In this document: one piece after another, positions 59,613-64,000 of the stretch
Numbering within the stretch: the first letter of the stretch is position 1
Layout of the letters: each line of letters begins with the position of its first letter
Assembly (NCBI GenBank): GCA_029834535.1
Contig: JAQMWT010000188.1
Span: 1-64,000 of the forward strand
Direction: 5' to 3'
Source of the DNA: Chrysophaeum taylorii
Lineage: Eukaryota; Sar; Pelagophyceae; Pelagomonadales; Pelagomonadaceae
Length of the DNA stretch: 64,000 nucleotides
Translations under genes and position numbers: made by a program
Notes under the pieces: model-generated
Told to the model about the DNA's origin: nothing
Seen by the model: only the letters and a program-made list of their open reading frames with translations
The model's database searches: none

Positions 59613-62600
59613 ATGAGCCGCGCTGGCACCGAGAGACGGCCGACAAACAGCACTCCCAGGAGAACCCGTGAGCCGACCAACGTCAGGGCGGCGTCGCACG
59701 ACCAGCGATCACGGCGGAACAGCGAACCCATCGGGGAACCTAGAGCGTCGTCGATTTCAACGTCGAGTGACCCCAGCAAGGGGCCGAAGATCAAGTACCA
59801 CATCCACCGCGCCGGCGAGGACCTTTTGTCGGCGACGATGACGCAGGCGCGCGCGGTTTACAAGCAGTCGCTCAAGCCCAAGTTGTTGGCGGTGCGCGTG
59901 TCGAGCGCGCGGCGCGAGGTCAAAGCCAAGTCGAAGATGCGAGAGTGCCTCATCGAGTCGGTTGGGAAGCTGCGGGCGCAGAACATGGCCTTCGAGCACA
60001 CCTTCGAGACCCCCAATCTGGGTTTCACCATCGCGCTCGCGCGCCACGGCGCGGAAGGGAGGGCGTTTGTGATCGTGAGAGAAACGTCGCCGGCGTGCGC
60101 GTTGTACCCTGATGGACTTAAGCCAAGCGACGAGTTGCTGTCGGTCAACTCGGAGATCATCGTCGATCCGGACCCCGAAGCGTTCGAGCGCGTCCAGACC
60201 CTTATCACCAAAGCCGAGCGCCCCATCACGCTTTTGTTTGTCAAAGGGACGCTCCGTGACGTCGTGTTCCAAGAACAAGAGGAGCGTCGAAGGATGTTTG
60301 GGGAGGACCGCAAGCGCGCCGGGTCGGACGCGCGCAGCGCGTCCAAGGCGCGGTTCTGCGAGGCCCAGGCGTCTTCGGCCGCTGAGATGGCGGCCAAGCG
60401 CGTCTGCAAGCCCGAGGCGCGGCTCGAGGCTGTCGCGCGTGCCTTCATCGCCGCGCGCGCCACCGCTTCCGCCGCAAACCTCGCACGGGCAGATCCCGGC
60501 GACCCGCGCGACGCTGCGTCGGAACGGCGTGCCGCCGAGACGGCGCGCGTATGCTACGAATGCGCAATTAGCGCGCACCGCCATGCCGACGCTGCGCTGC
60601 GAGGCGCGCTCGAGATCGTGTGCGACGTCCTACTGAAGCGAAGCGTTCTCGCCAGCAAGTGCGCGCGCGCGGCACGCATTGAGGCACAGCTTGCCCTCGC
60701 GCGCAAGTCCCAAGTCGTACGCGCTCATACCCCCTCAACCACAACGGCGACACCAGGGGCGATGCCACCGCCTGTGCCAGAAGGAGGAAAAGAAGAAGAC
60801 AAGTTCGGGCCGCCGGCGACTTCGCCAGAGAAGTCGGTTGAGGCAGCGAGCATCATAGGAGATGAAAACGAGGAAAAGGACCCATCGACGCTCGCGCGCG
60901 TCCCGCCGTCGATCTTACTCGGCCCCGGCATGCACGTGCGCGTCCATGGCGTTAAGAAGGCGGCCTCTTTCAACGGCCGCGTCGGCGTCATCCAGTCTTA
61001 TGATTCGACGTCGAATCGCTTTCTCGTCAAATTCGATGACGGCGCGCTCGTCGACATCAAGGACTCTAATTTGTGCCCAGCAGAGGAGTTCGCGCCGATT
61101 GTCGGTGTTGGTTCGCGTGTGGCTATTACCGGTCTCCGCTCGCAGCTCAATTTCAACGGTATCCAAGGCACGGTCGAGAAATGGGACGACGAAAACAAAC
61201 GCTTTTGCATACGCATCGATGGCGGAGAGAAGTGCGCGCTGAAGCCTGTAAACGTCGAACCCCTCGCGAACCAGCTTGCTTCGCCGGCCGCGTTCGTCGC
61301 CAGCATAAATTCGAAGGTGCAGCGAGCACAGCTTGCTCTTCGGGATGCGGTTGAAGCCAAGCACGAGCTCTGCAAGTGGATAGCCGCGCTATCGCTCGCC
61401 GCTGCCTCCGGTAGCATTGATGACGATGACGACGACACCACTAAGGGAGACGACTTTGACCCGGACGATTTCGTCGACAGGCCGATGGCGTTGATCGGGG
61501 TCACCGACTGGCCCGAACTCAACGGCGTGCGGGGCGTCGTCGAAGCCTTCAACTCTCAAACAAGGCGATTCCTCGTCCGAGTCGACGACGGTTCCATCTT
61601 CTCGGTGACCCACAACAAGCTGGCTCCGCTCGACCGGGGAGGCGGTGCCGCTGTGAAGAGCCACGACCTCATGGCAGAAACAAAGAAGGATGTCAAGCTC
61701 GCCAGGGAAGCGGCCAGCGCGGCCATTGCATCGTTCCCCGAGCACAACCTCAACCACCAGCCCGAGCATCAGCTCCTCGACAATAACGTGATTCCGACTG
61801 ATGTCGCCGCAAGCATTTCCGATGATCATGATGACGATCATGGAGTTGATGATGTTGACGATGGTGCCTCGATAGGCGCCCAGGGCGAACATGACTTCAC
61901 GAGTAGTGCAGCGGCAGACGCTTTCGATCGTGTGAATCGCGAGGGTCCCGAGCCGGGCGACGTGTTTGTGGACGACGCAGACACTGTGAGTGAAGACGGC
62001 AACTTGAGCGAAGCTGTGACGGCCACGACGAGTCCGTCGCCGCGATCACCCCCTAGCCAATATGCTGAATCGGAGAGCGCAGGTGGCCCACTTGTTGGGT
62101 CGCTTACTGGTACCTTGGACAAGGACGAACTCGTTGCCTTCGACGCATATGACGATTCGAGGTCGCTGCCTGAGAAGCGAAATGCGGATGATCGCGACGA
62201 CGACAGTTTTGGTGATGGCCAACTTGGGGAGGTGGTGCCTGTAAAAGCCTTGGCCGAAGTTATCGAGCACGCGGCGACCAGTACAGATGAATCAAATGCA
62301 CAGGCTTTCCACGATGGCATGGGAGCGTGGCAAGATGCCGATGACCGACAGGACGTTTTGAGAGAGCTCGACGAATACCCGGCCTCTAAACCGCCTCTTG
62401 ATTGTGACGAAAATGCACAATCAGACGAACTTAAAGCAGTTATGCTTGCTGACGACAACGACGCCAACTACGAAACATTGGACCCCCTGATAAGCTGCGT
62501 TGGACCTCAGGTCGGCGCAATTGATGAATCGCGGGACATCTCAGATGAACCGTGGCTGCCCGTTCTTTCGGAGCAAAGCAAAGACGAGACCGGCTACGCG

Positions 62601-64000
62601 GTAGAACCAGTAAACTCGAAGAGCGTCGAAGAGCCGAACCACCCGAAGAATATCCCGGCGTCAGACGAGCAGTCTGGGGAGATTGATCTTGACGACGAGG
62701 TATCCAACGATTTCTCAGATGAACCGCGTCTGCCCGTTCTTTCGGAGCAAAGCAAAGACGAGACCGGCTACGCGGTAGAACCAGTAGCATCGAAGAGCGT
62801 CGAAGAGCCGAACCACCCGAATAATATCCCGGCGTCAAACGAGAAGTCTGGGGAGGTTGATCTGTATGACGAGGCATCTAATGAATTCTCAAATGAAGCT
62901 TGTCTACCCGTTCTTTCGGAACAAAGCAAAGACGAGACCGGCTACGCGGTCGAACCGGTACCATCGAAGAGCGTCGATGAGCGCAACCATCTGAATAGTC
63001 CGGCGTCAAACGAGAAGTCTGGGGAGGTTGATCTGTATGACGAGGCATCTAATGAATTCTCAAATGAAGCGTGTCTACCCGTTCTTTCGGAACAAAGCAA
63101 AGACGAGACCGGCTACGCGGTCGAACCGGTACCATCGAAGAGCGTCGATGAGCGCAACCATCTGAATAGTCCGGCGTCAAACGAGAAGTCTGGGGAGGTT
63201 GATCTTTATGACGTGGCATCTAATGAATTCTCAAATGAAGCTTGTCTACCCGTTCTTTCGGAGCAAAGCAAAGACGAGACCGGCTACGCGGTAGAACCAG
63301 TAGCATCGAAGAGCGTCGAAGAGCCGAACCACCCGAATAATATTCCGGCGTCAAACGACAAGTCTGGGGAGGTTGATCTGTATGACGAGGCATCTAATGA
63401 ATTCTCAAATGAAGCGTGTCTACCCGTTCTTTCGGAACAAAGCAAAGACGAGACCGGCTACGCGGTCGAACCGGTACCATCGAAGAGCGTCGATGAGCGC
63501 AACCATCTGAATAGTCCGGCGTCAAACGAGAAGTCTGGGGAGGTTGATCTGTATGACGTGGCATCTAATGAATTATCAAATGAAGCTTGTCTACCCGTTC
63601 TTTCGGAACAAAGCAAAGACGAGACCGGCTACGCGGTCGAACCGGTACCATCGAAGAGCGTTGATGAGCGCAACCATCTGAATATCCCGGCGTCAAACGA
63701 CAAGTGTGGGGAGGTTGATCTTTATGACGAGGCATCTAATGAATTCTCAAATGAAGCGTGTCTACCCGTTCTTTCGGAACAAAGCAAAGACGAGACCGGC
63801 TACGCGGTCGAACCAGTACCATCGAAGAGCGTCGATGAGCGCAACCATCTGAATAGTCCGGCGTCAAACGACAAGTCTGGGGAGGTTGATCTTTATGACG
63901 AGGCATCTAATGAATTCTCAAATGAAGCGCGTCTACCCGTTCTTTCGGAACAAAGCAAGGACGAGACCGGCTATGCGGTCGAACTGGTACCATCGAAGAG
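59613..64000 (+). CDS. Large PDZ protein with three Tudor-like repeats and 57-residue tandem repeats, runs off the window
   Basis: The frame is open from ATG 59613 (an in-frame stop lies 6 bases upstream) to the end of the window, over 1,460 codons without a stop. Domains: a basic Ser/Arg-rich start, then a PDZ domain at about 128-210 (LGFTIALARHG as the carboxylate loop, GLKPSDELLSVNSEII). An Ala/Arg helical region follows, then three Tudor/KOW-like units at about 438, 496 and 623 (FNGRVGVIQSYDSTSNRFLV, FNGIQGTVEKWDDENKRF, LNGVRGVVEAFNSQTRRFLV). An Asp-rich acidic region precedes at least nine 57-58 residue repeats (LPVLSEQSKDETGYAVEPV). There is no signal peptide. The PDZ and Tudor-like units suggest a scaffold that binds C-termini and modified or basic ligands. 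Opposite-strand frames here are antisense artefacts. Confidence 0.82.
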   Translation, partial: MSRAGTERRPTNSTPRRTREPTNVRAASHDQRSRRNSEPIGEPRASSISTSSDPSKGPKIKYHIHRAGEDLLSATMTQARAVYKQSLKPKLLAVRVSSARREVKAKSKMRECLIESVGKLRAQNMAFEHTFETPNLGFTIALARHGAEGRAFVIVRETSPACALYPDGLKPSDELLSVNSEIIVDPDPEAFERVQTLITKAERPITLLFVKGTLRDVVFQEQEERRRMFGEDRKRAGSDARSASKARFCEAQASSAAEMAAKRVCKPEARLEAVARAFIAARATASAANLARADPGDPRDAASERRAAETARVCYECAISAHRHADAALRGALEIVCDVLLKRSVLASKCARAARIEAQLALARKSQVVRAHTPSTTTATPGAMPPPVPEGGKEEDKFGPPATSPEKSVEAASIIGDENEEKDPSTLARVPPSILLGPGMHVRVHGVKKAASFNGRVGVIQSYDSTSNRFLVKFDDGALVDIKDSNLCPAEEFAPIVGVGSRVAITGLRSQLNFNGIQGTVEKWDDENKRFCIRIDGGEKCALKPVNVEPLANQLASPAAFVASINSKVQRAQLALRDAVEAKHELCKWIAALSLAAASGSIDDDDDDTTKGDDFDPDDFVDRPMALIGVTDWPELNGVRGVVEAFNSQTRRFLVRVDDGSIFSVTHNKLAPLDRGGGAAVKSHDLMAETKKDVKLAREAASAAIASFPEHNLNHQPEHQLLDNNVIPTDVAASISDDHDDDHGVDDVDDGASIGAQGEHDFTSSAAADAFDRVNREGPEPGDVFVDDADTVSEDGNLSEAVTATTSPSPRSPPSQYAESESAGGPLVGSLTGTLDKDELVAFDAYDDSRSLPEKRNADDRDDDSFGDGQLGEVVPVKALAEVIEHAATSTDESNAQAFHDGMGAWQDADDRQDVLRELDEYPASKPPLDCDENAQSDELKAVMLADDNDANYETLDPLISCVGPQVGAIDESRDISDEPWLPVLSEQSKDETGYAVEPVNSKSVEEPNHPKNIPASDEQSGEIDLDDEVSNDFSDEPRLPVLSEQSKDETGYAVEPVASKSVEEPNHPNNIPASNEKSGEVDLYDEASNEFSNEACLPVLSEQSKDETGYAVEPVPSKSVDERNHLNSPASNEKSGEVDLYDEASNEFSNEACLPVLSEQSKDETGYAVEPVPSKSVDERNHLNSPASNEKSGEVDLYDVASNEFSNEACLPVLSEQSKDETGYAVEPVASKSVEEPNHPNNIPASNDKSGEVDLYDEASNEFSNEACLPVLSEQSKDETGYAVEPVPSKSVDERNHLNSPASNEKSGEVDLYDVASNELSNEACLPVLSEQSKDETGYAVEPVPSKSVDERNHLNIPASNDKCGEVDLYDEASNEFSNEACLPVLSEQSKDETGYAVEPVPSKSVDERNHLNSPASNDKSGEVDLYDEASNEFSNEARLPVLSEQSKDETGYAVELVPSK
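62559..64000 (+). repeat. 171/174-base coding tandem repeat, at least 9 units
   Basis: The word CCCGTTCTTTCGG starts units at 62559, 62733, 62907, 63078, 63249, 63423, 63594, 63765 and 63936. The periods are 174, 174, 171, 171, 174, 171, 171 and 171 bases, all multiples of three. Later units are nearly identical at the DNA level, while the first two are more diverged, as expected from recent expansion by unequal exchange. The array continues past the end of the window. Confidence 0.95.

Noticed and set aside
59757-60584. Minus-strand protein of 275 codons
   Set aside because: It lies antisense to the PDZ region, is very rich in Arg and Leu, and has no motif, whereas the plus strand encodes a clear PDZ domain.
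62559-64000. Satellite DNA
   Set aside because: The periods of 171 and 174 bases are always multiples of three and the frame stays open, so this is a coding repeat.
1-64000. tRNA or rRNA genes
   Set aside because: I found no cloverleaf with a T-arm consensus and no conserved rRNA words. Small RNAs cannot be excluded by eye.

Overview
This is a eukaryotic nuclear window. Genes have short GT-AG introns (44 to 181 bases), tail-anchored and secretory proteins are encoded, and about half of the sequence is nested transposable elements. One predicted protein (minus strand, 21359 to 20360) starts with a signal peptide followed by a Ser-Phe-Ala-Pro junction of the ASAFAP type, used for import into secondary red-lineage plastids. 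With the many EF-hand/Tudor-like acidic proteins, a cyclin Y-like gene and a type III polyketide synthase, this fits a heterokont or similar alga with a secondary red plastid. The exact lineage is inference.

Left end (1-9.1 kb): a 5'-truncated Ty1/copia pol and unrecognised AT-richer frames on the minus strand end at a Helitron-like fragment (6273-7257). This is followed by tails and a truncated copy of a LINE whose ORF ends in a restriction-like endonuclease. Two more Helitron-like copies and another LINE fragment fill 12.57-14.95 kb. A degenerate plus-strand Helitron fragment lies at 23.6-24.3 kb.

Gene island 1 (9.5-11.4 and 15.5-22.6 kb, mostly minus strand): a D-2-hydroxyacid dehydrogenase, a duplicated-domain protein, a WW plus cyclin Y-like protein (2 exons), a membrane-anchored type III polyketide synthase, a VAMP7-like R-SNARE (3 exons), a probable plastid STI1-like protein (3 exons), a divergent EF-hand-like protein, and a small basic secreted protein.

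Gene island 2 (24.6-35.6 kb): a multi-exon coiled-coil gene, a three-exon EF-hand/Tudor-like protein of about 1,195 residues, a divergently transcribed six-exon helical-repeat protein of about 699 residues, and a secreted beta-helix protein with GGAI repeats.

Mobile island (36-50 kb): a LINE copy, an ADP/ATP carrier pseudogene, and a Ty3/gypsy element bounded by two LTRs (39156-49758). Between protease and reverse transcriptase this element carries a decayed cytosine-C5 DNA methyltransferase domain; this is the most interesting single feature.

Right end: a seven-exon C2/coiled-coil CCDC33-like gene converges on an intronless coiled-coil gene. The longest LINE copy and a broken transposase-like frame follow. 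The last gene is a large PDZ/Tudor-like ORF (59613 to beyond 64000) whose C-terminal part is at least nine near-identical 57-58 residue repeats running off the window.
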